Program-made: the position numbers and the translations under genes | Shown: in pieces, positions 8,348 to 17,598 of the stretch | Numbering within the stretch: the first letter of the stretch is position 1 | How the letters are laid out: each line of letters opens with the position of its first letter | Notes under the pieces: generated by a model | Told to the model about the DNA's origin: nothing | Seen by the model: the letters and a program-made list of their open reading frames with translations, nothing else | Database searches by the model: none | Assembly: GCA_965228625.1 (NCBI GenBank) | Contig: OZ245829.1 | Location: 2,232,001-2,296,000 of the forward strand | Length of the DNA: 64,000 nucleotides | DNA from: UBA2767 sp965228625 | Lineage (GTDB): Bacteria; Pseudomonadota; Alphaproteobacteria; Rhizobiales; Methyloligellaceae | Direction: 5' to 3'

Positions 8348-8814
8348 CTTCTTCGGGTAAGCCGGAGCCACTCCGGTGGCGGGTGACATCACCGCGCAAC
8401 GCGGTCGGACGGGAGTCCGGATCACCGGATCTCGTTGAGCGGGATTGCAGCCGCCGGCGGTCCGATCTGTCTGCGACGTCATTTCCAACAAGGTCATTGT
8501 TTTCGGCACCGTGGTTTCACGGAGCGCCGGCCGCCGCGTGCGCATTGCCCTGCGGAAAGAAGAGGCGGCACGTTGAAACCGCTTGTGGGACCGGTTTGGA
8601 CGTCGCTAGAACATTGACACGATTGCGATAATTAAATTGCATAGCCATAATCTTGCAATAACAAAATATTATGCCTAAGCTGGTGCGTGTGGCTCTGAAT
8701 TTCACAACCGCGCGCTGCGCGGCTCGGATTGAACAAAAGCACATGAACCCAGGACAGAACCGCCCGAAAGAGGCGGATGTCCCGACGCCGTCAGCCATTC
8801 CAAGGGAGGTAATC

Positions 8815-9954
8815 ATGAAGCATAAACAGAGCTTCCTCATTTGCTCTGCCGTCATTGCGGGGATTGCATTCGCCGCCGCGCCCGCAAACGCCGAGAAACC
8901 CGGTTCCATTTCGATTGCCGGCAACAAGCCCGGTTCGGCCATGCATGCGGAGATAACCGGCATCGCGGACGCCGTCGACAAAAAGTTCGGCACCAAGATC
9001 CGCGCGATACCCGTCGGCAACGCCGTCGGACGCGCCGTTGCGCTGAAAAACGGAAAGACCGACATCTGGATGAGTTGCTCTGCCTACTACACCGCGTTCG
9101 AGGGCATCGGCGACTTCGCCGCCCAGAACTGGGGCCCGCAGGACATCCGCGTGCTCATTCTCGCCAACCGGCGAAACAATTTCTCGCTCGCCACGTCGAA
9201 AGAATCGCCGATCAAGTCGGTCGCCGACGTCAAGGGCAAGCGCATGGCGTGGGTCGTCGGCAACTCGGGCATCAACATGCAGACCGAAGCCTACCTGGCG
9301 CATGGCGGATTGACGCTGGATGATGTCGAACTCGTCAAGTTCCCGGGATACGTGGCCAGTTTGCGCGGCGTTATTGCCGGGCAGACCGATGTCGTCATGG
9401 CGGCGAACAGCTCATCCGCCACCCGCGAAATCGCCGCGTCGCCCGGCGGTCTGAAATGGATCAACATTCCGCACGCCAACAAGGACGGCTGGAAGGAAGT
9501 CCAGCGCCGCGCCCCGTTCGTCGCGCCGCTCGTCATCACCGGCGGCCCGGGACTGAATGAGGGTGAGTCGGCGGAAGTCGGCAGCTATCCGTGCCCGACA
9601 TTCGTGGCCTACGCGAAGACCAGCGCCGATGACGTCTACTGGCTGACAAAGATGGTCGTGGAGAGCTGGGACACCTACAAGGACGCCATCAAGTCCGCGC
9701 CCTACTGGCAGGTCGACGAAGCGCTCAAGTCGCGTTTCGCCGTGCCGTATCACGACGGCGCCGTGAAGTACTTCAAGGAAATCGGCAAATGGACCGATGA
9801 CATGGAGAAGCAGCAGCAGGCACTGCTGAAGCGGACCAAACTGCTCCAGGACGCATTTGCCAAGGCCAAGTCGAGCTATTCCGGCGATCCCAAGGAGTTT
9901 CCCGCGTATTGGGAGAAAGAGAAAGCTGCAGCCTTAAAAGCAGCCGGCTTCTAG
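8815..9954 (+). CDS. TAXI-family TRAP transporter solute-binding protein
   Basis: A 379-residue periplasmic protein. Residues 1-26 are a classical Sec signal peptide ending ANA|E. The mature protein has the TAXI-type pattern (GSAMHAEITGIADAV, then a conserved ligand-binding core), which delivers a carboxylate-type ligand to a fused TRAP permease. ATG 8815 is chosen because AAGGGAGGT lies five bases upstream and the signal peptide starts there. The fused permease gene follows 224 bp later and catabolic genes come after it, so the ligand is probably the substrate of the hydantoinase-like enzyme or its precursor. Confidence 0.88.
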   Translation: MKHKQSFLICSAVIAGIAFAAAPANAEKPGSISIAGNKPGSAMHAEITGIADAVDKKFGTKIRAIPVGNAVGRAVALKNGKTDIWMSCSAYYTAFEGIGDFAAQNWGPQDIRVLILANRRNNFSLATSKESPIKSVADVKGKRMAWVVGNSGINMQTEAYLAHGGLTLDDVELVKFPGYVASLRGVIAGQTDVVMAANSSSATREIAASPGGLKWINIPHANKDGWKEVQRRAPFVAPLVITGGPGLNEGESAEVGSYPCPTFVAYAKTSADDVYWLTKMVVESWDTYKDAIKSAPYWQVDEALKSRFAVPYHDGAVKYFKEIGKWTDDMEKQQQALLKRTKLLQDAFAKAKSSYSGDPKEFPAYWEKEKAAALKAAGF

Positions 9955-10035
9955 ATACGCAAACGGGTGGGGCGCTGCCCCTCAAGCGGACGGCCGCGCG
10001 TACCATGGCCGGACGCGGAGCAGCGCCCCATTCCA

Positions 10036-10108
10036 CCAGTGCCTTTCGATCAAATCGGAGCCATTCTCACGGATCGATTTTGCGACAGGACCAGGCAAAG
10101 GCCCGCGA
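10036..10108 (-). repeat. Second isolated end of the dispersed TA-flanked element
   Basis: About 70 bp matches, read on the plus strand, the reverse complement of the right end of the element at 56558-56829, sharing CAAATCGGAGCCATTCT, the ATTTTGCGACA-like block and GGCAAAGGC. The outer TA is replaced by CC. It sits between the solute-binding and permease genes and has no visible partner end. Confidence 0.55.
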
Positions 10109-10178
10109 CGGCGAAAACGCGCATCCGGTTTGAGTCCGCATTTTTTTGTGCTGAAACACGGTTGGATTCCAAGAGACC

Positions 10179-12101
10179 ATGAAACGCGACCTTGGCCCAT
10201 TCTGGCAGACCGTGAGCACCTTGATCGGCCTCTCGATCTTCGGGGTCGCCGTCAATTACATCTTTAATCTGGGGATCACCGGTCGTGTCATGCAGGAGAA
10301 CTCCTACCTGTACACGCTGGTGGGGCTGGCGTCGCTGCAGGTCTACATTCTCTACGCGCCGGCAAAGGCATTCCAGGAGCGGGTGCCGTGGTTCGATGTC
10401 GTTCTCGGCCTGATCGGCTTCGGCACGTGCCTCTACTTTGCCTGGTACGGTCTGGAGATCACCGCCGAGGGCTGGATGCTGGCGCCGCCGAACGACGAAG
10501 TGGTGTGGATGTGCGTCGTTCTCGGCTTCATCATTCTCGAGGCGCTGCGCCGGGTGGCCGGCCTCGCGATCTTCATCCTCTGCTCGCTCTTCGTCGTGTT
10601 CCCGATCTTCGCCGACAGGATGCCGGACGTCCTCTACGGCAATCCGTTCACGTTCCAGGAAACCATGACGATGCACATCCTGGACTCGCAGAGCCTCGTC
10701 GGCATCCCCATGCGGGTGACCGGCACGCTGTTGATCGGCTTCATCATTTTCGGCGTCATTCTGAACCGCACCGGCGGCGGCAAGTTTTTCCTCGATGCGG
10801 CCAGTGCGATCATGGGCGGCTATCGCGGCGGCGCCGGCAAGATCGCGGTGATTTCCAGCGCCATGTTCGGCTCCATCAGCGGAAGCTCCGTCTCCAACGT
10901 CATCACCACGGGCTCCGTCACGATCCCGGCAATGAAGGCGAGCGGCTTTCGCCCTCAGGTCGCGGGCGCCATCGAGGCATGCGCTTCGACGGGCGGCATG
11001 CTCATGCCACCGGTGATGGGTGCGGTGGCCTTCCTGATGGCGCAGTTTCTGAACATCCCCTACTTCGATGTCGTCGTCGCCGCGTTGCTGCCGTCCGTCC
11101 TCTATTATCTGGGGCTCCTTATCCTGCTCGACGTCTACGCGGTGCGCCACAACATCAAGAGCGTCGACGCGGATCAGATCCCGAGTGCCGCCTATGTGGT
11201 GCGCGAGGGCTGGCCCTTCATCGGCGCCATGGCTGTCCTGCTCTACTTCCTCTATCTGCGGCTGGAAGCCTTTGCACCATTCTGGGCCATGGCCTTCATT
11301 CTGGTCTCCGTTCTCGTCGCGAGACGTATCAACTTCAGGGAGCTCTGGAACATCGCCACCGGGATCTCCGGCCCGGTCAGCGAACTGATCGTGACCCTCG
11401 GCGCCGTCGGGTTCATCATCGGCGCGCTGTCGATGACCGGTGTCGGCGCGGCGCTTTCCGGGGAAATGATCAAGCTTGCAGGCGACAACGCCTATCTTCT
11501 GCTGCTCATGGGCGCCATCGCCAGCTTTGTCCTCGGCATGGGCCTCACCGCGTCTGCCTGCTACATCTTCCTCGCCGTTATTCTCGCGCCCGGCCTCGTC
11601 GCGCAGGGGTTCAACGAAATCGCCATTCATCTGTTCATCCTGTATTGGGCGATCATCTCCAACATCACCCCTCCGGTGGCGCTCGCCTGCTTCCCGGCGG
11701 CGCGGATTGCCGACACGTCCTATTTCGGCGTCGGGTTCAAGGCCGTCGCTTTCGGTTTCGCGTCCTATGTGGTGCCGTTCGCCTTCGTGCTGAATTCCGC
11801 GCTGGTCCTCCAGACCGGCGGTTGGCTGATGCTGCCCTATGCACTTTTCGCCATGGTCGGGGTCGCGATCGCCGCCTTCGGGATCGGCCAGTACCTGCCC
11901 TTCGTCGGCCCGCTGAAACGGGCCGTCGCACCGTTTCTCCTCATCGGCGGTGTCGTCGTCCTCGGCGCCGTCGACTTCGCAACGAAGTTCTGGGCGCTCG
12001 GCGCCCTCGCCGCCATGGTCGCGGCAATCCAGATGACCGGTTTCGGCAAGACGACCTGGGACAGCCCGCCCGCGACGTCGGAAGAAAAAGTGGGAGCATG
12101 A
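10179..12101 (+). CDS. Fused small-large subunit TRAP transporter permease (TAXI type)
   Basis: A 640-residue, strongly hydrophobic inner-membrane protein. The first ~150 residues correspond to the four-helix small (Q) subunit, and the remainder to the ~12-helix large (M) subunit with the signature stretch GSISGSSVSNVITTG (about residues 229-243). The C-terminus adds extra helices, as usual in fused TAXI permeases. It uses an ion gradient for uptake of ligand bound by the product of the preceding gene. The next gene starts three bases after the stop, so the transporter and the hydrolase are co-translated. Confidence 0.9.
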   Translation: MKRDLGPFWQTVSTLIGLSIFGVAVNYIFNLGITGRVMQENSYLYTLVGLASLQVYILYAPAKAFQERVPWFDVVLGLIGFGTCLYFAWYGLEITAEGWMLAPPNDEVVWMCVVLGFIILEALRRVAGLAIFILCSLFVVFPIFADRMPDVLYGNPFTFQETMTMHILDSQSLVGIPMRVTGTLLIGFIIFGVILNRTGGGKFFLDAASAIMGGYRGGAGKIAVISSAMFGSISGSSVSNVITTGSVTIPAMKASGFRPQVAGAIEACASTGGMLMPPVMGAVAFLMAQFLNIPYFDVVVAALLPSVLYYLGLLILLDVYAVRHNIKSVDADQIPSAAYVVREGWPFIGAMAVLLYFLYLRLEAFAPFWAMAFILVSVLVARRINFRELWNIATGISGPVSELIVTLGAVGFIIGALSMTGVGAALSGEMIKLAGDNAYLLLLMGAIASFVLGMGLTASACYIFLAVILAPGLVAQGFNEIAIHLFILYWAIISNITPPVALACFPAARIADTSYFGVGFKAVAFGFASYVVPFAFVLNSALVLQTGGWLMLPYALFAMVGVAIAAFGIGQYLPFVGPLKRAVAPFLLIGGVVVLGAVDFATKFWALGALAAMVAAIQMTGFGKTTWDSPPATSEEKVGA

Positions 12102-12104
12102 TCA

Positions 12105-14177
12105 ATGAAGCTCGCGGTTGATATCGGCGGCACCTTTACCGACGTGGTTCTTGAACGCGGCAAGGACCATGCCAGTACCAAGGTGCTCACCACCCATGAC
12201 GCGCCGGCCCGCGGCGTGATCGACGGCATCCTGCAACTCCTGCAGCAGACCGGTTCGAACGCCGCCGACGTGGAACTGGTCATCCACGGCACCACGCTGG
12301 CGACCAATGCACTGATCGAACGCAAGGGCGCGCGGACCGCGCTCATTGCCACGGATGGGTTTCGCGACTCGCTGGAGATCGCCTACGAGCACCGGTTCGA
12401 GCAGTACGATCTCTACATGGAGCGGCCCGACCCGTTGATTCCGCGACATCTGCGCCTCACGGTTCCCGAGCGCGTCGCCGCCGATGGCAGCGTGCTGCGC
12501 GCACTCGATGAAGATGCGGTCCGCGCCCTGGTCCCGATATTGAAACAGGAGGAGATCCAGTCGGTGGCGGTCAGTCTGCTTCACAGCTACATCAACCCGG
12601 CTCACGAGCAGCGTATTCGAGAAATCCTGAGTTCGGAGCTGCCCGACCTTTCGATCACCCTTTCATCCGACGTCTGCCCGGAGATCCGCGAATACGAACG
12701 CACATCGACCACCGGCGCCAACGCCTACGTCCAGCCGCTCATGGCAGGGTACCTGCGAGAGCTGGAAGCAAGTCTCGCCGAAAACGGCCTCGAATGCCCG
12801 TTCCTGCTGATGATGTCGAGTGGCGGAATCACGACCGTGGAGACGGCAATCGCGCAGCCGATCAGGCTGATCGAGTCGGGACCGGCGGGCGGCGTCATCT
12901 TCAGTCAGGCCATTGCCGCGGAGTGTGGCATCAAGCACGCGCTTTCCTTCGATATGGGCGGCACAACGGCCAAGCTCACTTTGATCGACGATCTCATGCC
13001 CCAGTATGACCGCAGCTTCGAGGTCGCGCGTCAGTACAGGTTCCTGAAAGGCAGCGGGTTGCCGATCCGGATTCCGGTGATCGATATGGTCGAGATCGGC
13101 GCCGGCGGCGGGTCGATTGCGCGCGTCGACGAACTGAAGCGGATCACGGTCGGGCCGGACAGCGCCGGATCCATGCCGGGCCCGGCCTGCTATGGGCGCG
13201 GCGGCGCGGCGCCGACCGTGACCGACGCGGACGTGGTGCTTGGCCGGATCGATCCGGCAAATTTCGCGGGCGGCAAGATCGTGCTCGACCAGGAGCGGGC
13301 CGAAAACGCGATCTCGCCGGCCATCGGCTCCGAACTCGACATGGAGACCGTGATTGCCGCCGCTGGCATCTCCGAGATTGTCGATGAAACCATGGCCAGC
13401 GCCGCGCGCATTCACGCCGTTGAAAAAGGCAAGGACACAGGCGAACGCACGCTCATCGCCATGGGCGGCGCAGCACCCCTGCATTGCGCACGGCTCGCGG
13501 AGAAGCTCGACATCGACCGCGTCATCGTGCCCACCAGCGCCGGCGTCGGCTCGGCATTCGGTTTCCTGCGGGCGCCGATCTCCTATGAAGTCATCCGTAC
13601 CCGGTTGATGCGGCTCGACGACATCGATCCCGGCGCTCTGTCATCGATGTTTGCCGAGATGCGGGCCGAGGCGCAGTCGGTGGTCCGTCTCGGGGCACCC
13701 GATGGCGAACTCACCGAGACCCGCGAGGCCTTCATGCGTTATCGCGGCCAGGGTCATGAAATCGTCGTGCGCCTGCCGGTCAAGGACTATGACGGCAACA
13801 TTCGCGATGAACTTCGTGGCTGGTTCGAGGAGGAGTATGTCCGCCTGTTCGGCCGCGTCGTACCGGGGCTCGAAGTGGAGGCGCTCACCTGGGCGCTCAC
13901 CCTGGCCAGCGAGCAGGCCCCGATCGCGGAGGCACCGGCACCGGCGAACGGCTCCATGCCAACGGAACAGGGCCGCAGAGCGCTGTTCGACCCCGGCAGC
14001 GGGCAGGCGGTCAAGGCCGCGCTCTATGACCGCGCCGAAATGGCGGTCGGGTCGCGTGTGGACGGGCCCGCCGTGATTGTCGAAACGGAAACGGCGACGG
14101 TTGTCCCGCAAGGCTTCGATGCGCTGGTCAGCACGCCCGGGCACCTGATCCTGACCCGTCAGCGGCAGGCGGCATAA
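12105..14177 (+). CDS. hyuA: Hydantoinase/oxoprolinase family protein, subunit A
   Basis: A 690-residue protein starting MKLAVDIGGTFTDVV, the phosphate-1 loop of the actin-like ATPase fold of HyuA/oxoprolinase A subunits, with the usual HGTTLATNAL and SFDMGGTTAKL blocks. The family couples ATP hydrolysis to opening of a cyclic imide or lactam (N-methylhydantoin, 5-oxoproline, or acetone carboxylation relatives). Substrate cannot be read from sequence. It follows the permease stop by 3 bp and precedes the B subunit by 11 bp. Confidence 0.9.
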   Translation: MKLAVDIGGTFTDVVLERGKDHASTKVLTTHDAPARGVIDGILQLLQQTGSNAADVELVIHGTTLATNALIERKGARTALIATDGFRDSLEIAYEHRFEQYDLYMERPDPLIPRHLRLTVPERVAADGSVLRALDEDAVRALVPILKQEEIQSVAVSLLHSYINPAHEQRIREILSSELPDLSITLSSDVCPEIREYERTSTTGANAYVQPLMAGYLRELEASLAENGLECPFLLMMSSGGITTVETAIAQPIRLIESGPAGGVIFSQAIAAECGIKHALSFDMGGTTAKLTLIDDLMPQYDRSFEVARQYRFLKGSGLPIRIPVIDMVEIGAGGGSIARVDELKRITVGPDSAGSMPGPACYGRGGAAPTVTDADVVLGRIDPANFAGGKIVLDQERAENAISPAIGSELDMETVIAAAGISEIVDETMASAARIHAVEKGKDTGERTLIAMGGAAPLHCARLAEKLDIDRVIVPTSAGVGSAFGFLRAPISYEVIRTRLMRLDDIDPGALSSMFAEMRAEAQSVVRLGAPDGELTETREAFMRYRGQGHEIVVRLPVKDYDGNIRDELRGWFEEEYVRLFGRVVPGLEVEALTWALTLASEQAPIAEAPAPANGSMPTEQGRRALFDPGSGQAVKAALYDRAEMAVGSRVDGPAVIVETETATVVPQGFDALVSTPGHLILTRQRQAA

Positions 14178-14188
14178 GGAGACGCACC

Positions 14189-15919
14189 ATGGAAAGCACG
14201 CAAATGCGCGACATCCGCCTGCAGGTCATGTGGAACCGGCTTGTCTCGGTCGTCGAGGAGCAGGCGCAGACGCTGATCCGGACCTCCTTCAGCACCTCCG
14301 CGCGCGAGGCGGGTGACGTTTCGGCGGGCGTCTTCGATCTGGACGGCAGAATGCTCGCCCAGGCGGTCACAGGGACCGCTGGTCACGTCAACTCCATGGC
14401 CCGTGCCGTGAAGCACTTCCTCGACGAGTTTCCGGCCGAGACCATGGAGCCCGGCGACGTCTATGTCACCAACGACCCATGGAAAGGGACAGGCCATCTC
14501 CACGACATCACCATGGTGTCGCCGACCTTCCGGGGCGAGGAAATGGTCGCCCTGTTCGCCAGCACCACGCACGTGGTCGATATCGGCGGCCAGGGCATGT
14601 CACCGGACAGTCGGCAGGTGTATCACGAGGGCCTGTACATCCCGATCCTGCCGTTGATCAAACGCGGGCGGATGAACGACTGGCTGCTCAAGCTCCTGCG
14701 CCACAATGTGCGCGAACCGGTGCAGGTTGAAGGTGATTTCTATGCGCTGGTGGCCTGCAACGAGCGCGGATCCAGCCGGCTCCTGTCGATGATGGCCGAG
14801 TACGGTCTTGACGATCTCAACGAGCTCGGGTCGTACATCATCGAGCAGAGCGGGCGCGGCATCACCGACGCCATCGGCAAGCTGCCTCAGGGGACCTGGA
14901 CCCATTCCATGCGCATCGACGGCTATGACGAGCCTATTGATCTCGTCGCGTCGCTCACCATCGGCAACGGCAAGGTCCTGGTCGACTACACCGGCACCTC
15001 GCCGGTTTCCTCCTACGGCATCAACTGTCCGATGTGTTATACCGAGGCCTACACGGCGTTCGCCGTGAAGTGCGTTGCCGCACCGCGCATTCCCAACAAC
15101 ACCGGCACCCTCGACGCCATCGAGGTCACGGCGCCGGAAGACGCAATCGTCAACGCACAACCGCCGTGCGCGGTCGTCGCCCGCTCAACCATCGGCCACA
15201 TGCTCCCCGACGTCGTGTTCGGCTGCCTGCATCAGGCGCTGCCGGACTGTGTGCCGGCGGAGGGCACGTCGAACCTCTGGAATGTGCGCCTCGCGGCGGG
15301 TCACGGGCTGACCGGCACCGAGGGCACCACCTTCAATGTCACGAGCTTTCACTCCGGCGGCGCCGGCGCCCGCCCGAAGCAGGACGGACTGTCCGCGACG
15401 CCCTTCCCCAGCGGGGTGCGGACGGTTCCGATCGAGATCACCGAAGCGATCACGCCGGTTGTCGTCTGGCGGAAGGAGTTTCGCGCCGATTCCGGCGGTG
15501 CCGGCCGGCAGCGCGGAGGTCTTGGGCAGATCATGGAGATCACCAACCGCGAGGACGTGCCCTTCGGCATCCACGCGGTGTTCGAGCGCGTGCACCACGC
15601 ACCGCGCGGACGCGATGGCGGCTTCGAGGGCATGTGTGGACAGGTCACGCTCGCCACAGGCGCGGTTCTCAAGGGCAAGGGTTTCCAGGTGATCCCGAAA
15701 GGCGAACGGTTGATCGTCAATATGCCGGGCGGCGGCGGCTATGGCGACCCCGCCACCCGCGACCCGGACAGGGTGCGGAAGGACGTGCGCGACGAGCTGG
15801 TCAGCCGTGCGGCGGCGGAGCGGGAATACAAGGTTGCGATCAGGGACGACCTCTCGGTCGACGAAGACGCAACGGCGGCGCTCAGATCGAGCAACACAAT
15901 GCGAAAGATCGCCTCGTGA
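14189..15919 (+). CDS. hyuB: Hydantoinase/oxoprolinase family protein, subunit B
   Basis: A 576-residue HyuB-type subunit. Motifs typical of the family include FSTSAREAGDVSAGVFD, YVTNDPWKGTGHLHD and the C-terminal glycine run NMPGGGGYGDP. It forms the second half of the ATP-dependent ring-opening enzyme with the preceding gene product. The start ATG has AAGGAG at ideal spacing. A 159-bp gap separates it from the LysR gene on the same strand. Confidence 0.9.
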   Translation: MESTQMRDIRLQVMWNRLVSVVEEQAQTLIRTSFSTSAREAGDVSAGVFDLDGRMLAQAVTGTAGHVNSMARAVKHFLDEFPAETMEPGDVYVTNDPWKGTGHLHDITMVSPTFRGEEMVALFASTTHVVDIGGQGMSPDSRQVYHEGLYIPILPLIKRGRMNDWLLKLLRHNVREPVQVEGDFYALVACNERGSSRLLSMMAEYGLDDLNELGSYIIEQSGRGITDAIGKLPQGTWTHSMRIDGYDEPIDLVASLTIGNGKVLVDYTGTSPVSSYGINCPMCYTEAYTAFAVKCVAAPRIPNNTGTLDAIEVTAPEDAIVNAQPPCAVVARSTIGHMLPDVVFGCLHQALPDCVPAEGTSNLWNVRLAAGHGLTGTEGTTFNVTSFHSGGAGARPKQDGLSATPFPSGVRTVPIEITEAITPVVVWRKEFRADSGGAGRQRGGLGQIMEITNREDVPFGIHAVFERVHHAPRGRDGGFEGMCGQVTLATGAVLKGKGFQVIPKGERLIVNMPGGGGYGDPATRDPDRVRKDVRDELVSRAAAEREYKVAIRDDLSVDEDATAALRSSNTMRKIAS

Positions 15920-16078
15920 CCCGCCCGCTCGGTCTTGCGACAATGTCTACCGGCCCGTATACCCGCGACTGCTCGCAAACCGGCGCCTTCGACAATGAGG
16001 GCCCTCCCCATGCGGCCCATGAAATGATGGAGAAAAATCCCGCCACCATGGTTGCACATCCGTGAGCGGGGTTCGTGC

Positions 16079-16993
16079 ATGACAGGCTGGATCAATCATC
16101 GTCAGGTCGAGGCGTTTCACGTCGTCATGCTCACCGGATCGATGACCGCTGCCGGCGAGCTGCTCGGTATCAGCCAGCCTGCCGTCAGCCGGCTGATCCG
16201 TGAGCTGGAGTCGAAGGTCGGTTTCTCCCTGTTCCAGCGCCATGGCGGAAACATCAAGCCGACCAGGGAAGCGACCATGCTGCACCGGGAGGTCGACCGC
16301 AGCATTCAGGCGCTCAGCCGCATCGAAAGCGCGGCACAAGGCATCGCCCGCCTGAAATCTGACACCTTGCGGGTCACCGGAACGCTTGGCATGTCGACGG
16401 CGTATCTGGGGCAGGCCGTGGCAATGCTCGAGGACGCGTATCCGGGCGTTTCAATCACCGTCAGCACAGATACGACGCCCTCGGTCGTCGACAAGATGCT
16501 GATCCACCAGTTCGATGTCGGTATCGCCTTCTTCGCCAATGACGTGCAGGGACTGGAGATCGAGCCGCTGAACCGCGTCGAGGCGGTGTGCATTCTGCCC
16601 AAAGGTCATCCGCTGTGCAGCCGCAAGGAAATTCACGTCGAGGATCTGGACGGCGTCCCGCTCATCTGTCAGGAGACGGAAACCCAGACGCAGTACAAGG
16701 TCCTCGCCGTGTTTCGCGCCGCCAACATCGAGCCCCTGGTGAAAATCGAGGCCAATCTCGCGGCCATGATCTACAGGCTCGTGGAGTCCGGCGCGGGCGC
16801 GGCAATCGTCGAGCCGATCACCGCGAAGGAGATGGACGGCGGCGGCCTGTGCATCAAGCCGTTCCATCCGACCATACGGTTCGAGCCCGGCATTGCCTTC
16901 CCGGCCAACCGGCCGCGGTCCGAGATCGCGCAGGCTTTCGCAGCCCACTTCAAGGAGCTTTTTGACAAGGATTTCGGCGGGAGCGGAAGCTGA
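16079..16993 (+). CDS. LysR-family transcriptional regulator
   Basis: A 304-residue protein. Residues 8-66 form the LysR winged helix-turn-helix (VMLTGSMTAAGELLGISQPA, then VSRLIRELE), followed by a linker helix and a two-lobed effector-binding domain containing LRVTGTLGMS and VDVGIAFF-like strands. ATG 16079 is preferred; an in-frame TTG 27 bp upstream would add residues before the HTH. It stands in the same direction as the catabolic genes rather than divergent, between the hydantoinase pair and the decarboxylase pair, and is the likely substrate-responsive regulator of both. Confidence 0.9.
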   Translation: MTGWINHRQVEAFHVVMLTGSMTAAGELLGISQPAVSRLIRELESKVGFSLFQRHGGNIKPTREATMLHREVDRSIQALSRIESAAQGIARLKSDTLRVTGTLGMSTAYLGQAVAMLEDAYPGVSITVSTDTTPSVVDKMLIHQFDVGIAFFANDVQGLEIEPLNRVEAVCILPKGHPLCSRKEIHVEDLDGVPLICQETETQTQYKVLAVFRAANIEPLVKIEANLAAMIYRLVESGAGAAIVEPITAKEMDGGGLCIKPFHPTIRFEPGIAFPANRPRSEIAQAFAAHFKELFDKDFGGSGS

Positions 16994-17056
16994 CGCATGA
17001 CAGCCACTACCCTCCGCCACGTACCATAAACGCAACCAAAAAGGACATTCAGGCCG

Positions 17057-17578
17057 ATGACTGAACCCGACAAGAATGACTGGTCCGCCCAGGTCTTCGA
17101 CAAGCTGGTCGAGGCGGACGTCTCCTTGATGAGCTACGTTCCGGACGCCGGGAACAAGCGTCTCGTCGAGCTCGCCGAAGCTCACAACGATATGCGCCCC
17201 ATTCTTCTGACGACCGAGGAAGAGGGCATAGCGCTCAGCGCGGGTGCGGATCTCGTCGGCAAAAAGGCCGTGCTCTGCATGCAGTCGTCCGGTGTCGGGA
17301 ACTGTCCCAATTTCCTGTCTTTCGTCAAAGGCGGCCGCTTTCCCATTCTGATGATCGTCTCGATGCGCGGCGATTACGGCGAGCAGAACCCCTGGCAGTA
17401 TCCCATGGGCGAGGCCGCGGAGCCCATTCTCGAAGCCATGGGCGTGCTGATTTTTCGTGTGGATACGCCCGATGACCTTGCACCGGCCACCGACGCCGCG
17501 ATCTCGGCGGCCTTCAAAGGGGGACACGCCTCGGCGCTGGTCCTGTCGCAACGATTTCTCGGCGCCAAGCCGTTCTAA
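17057..17578 (+). CDS. ThDP-dependent decarboxylase, alpha (Pyr-domain) subunit, sulfopyruvate decarboxylase-like
   Basis: A 173-residue stand-alone pyrimidine-binding domain of a thiamine-diphosphate decarboxylase. LLTTEEEGIALSAGADLVG supplies the catalytic Glu that activates ThDP, and MQSSGVGNCPN and MRGDYGEQNPWQYPMG match sulfopyruvate and phosphonopyruvate decarboxylase alpha chains. It would decarboxylate a 3-substituted pyruvate together with the beta subunit encoded 20 bp downstream. AAAAAGGA provides the ribosome site. No coenzyme M genes are nearby, so a catabolic role is more likely than coenzyme M synthesis. Confidence 0.8.
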   Translation: MTEPDKNDWSAQVFDKLVEADVSLMSYVPDAGNKRLVELAEAHNDMRPILLTTEEEGIALSAGADLVGKKAVLCMQSSGVGNCPNFLSFVKGGRFPILMIVSMRGDYGEQNPWQYPMGEAAEPILEAMGVLIFRVDTPDDLAPATDAAISAAFKGGHASALVLSQRFLGAKPF

Positions 17579-17598
17579 CGATCAGGGGGACCCCATAG

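Larger units (their letters stand above)
7996..8814. other. Long non-coding interval upstream of the TAXI-TRAP operon
   Basis: About 820 bp without a convincing gene; open frames here have arginine-rich compositions typical of non-coding GC-rich DNA. It holds a perfect CRP-type site (8036-8051), a perfect 13-bp inverted repeat (8298-8347) and a short CCGGAG-CCA-CTCCGG hairpin (8362-8376). The last 200 bp before the operon are more AT-rich and end in AAGGGAGGT, a strong Shine-Dalgarno for the gene at 8815. Confidence 0.5.

Noticed and set aside
7968..8360. 130-codon plus-strand frame after the crp-like gene
   Set aside because: Arg-rich composition, no ribosome site, and overlaps a repeat fragment and a CRP-type site.
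8100..8500. Possible cobalamin or other riboswitch before the TAXI gene
   Set aside because: No conserved B12-box or other riboswitch core was recognised; only generic hairpins are present.
10050..11630. Minus-strand 526-codon frame opposite the TRAP permease
   Set aside because: Its composition is rich in His, Arg, Asp and Glu without domain motifs; the plus-strand permease is well supported.
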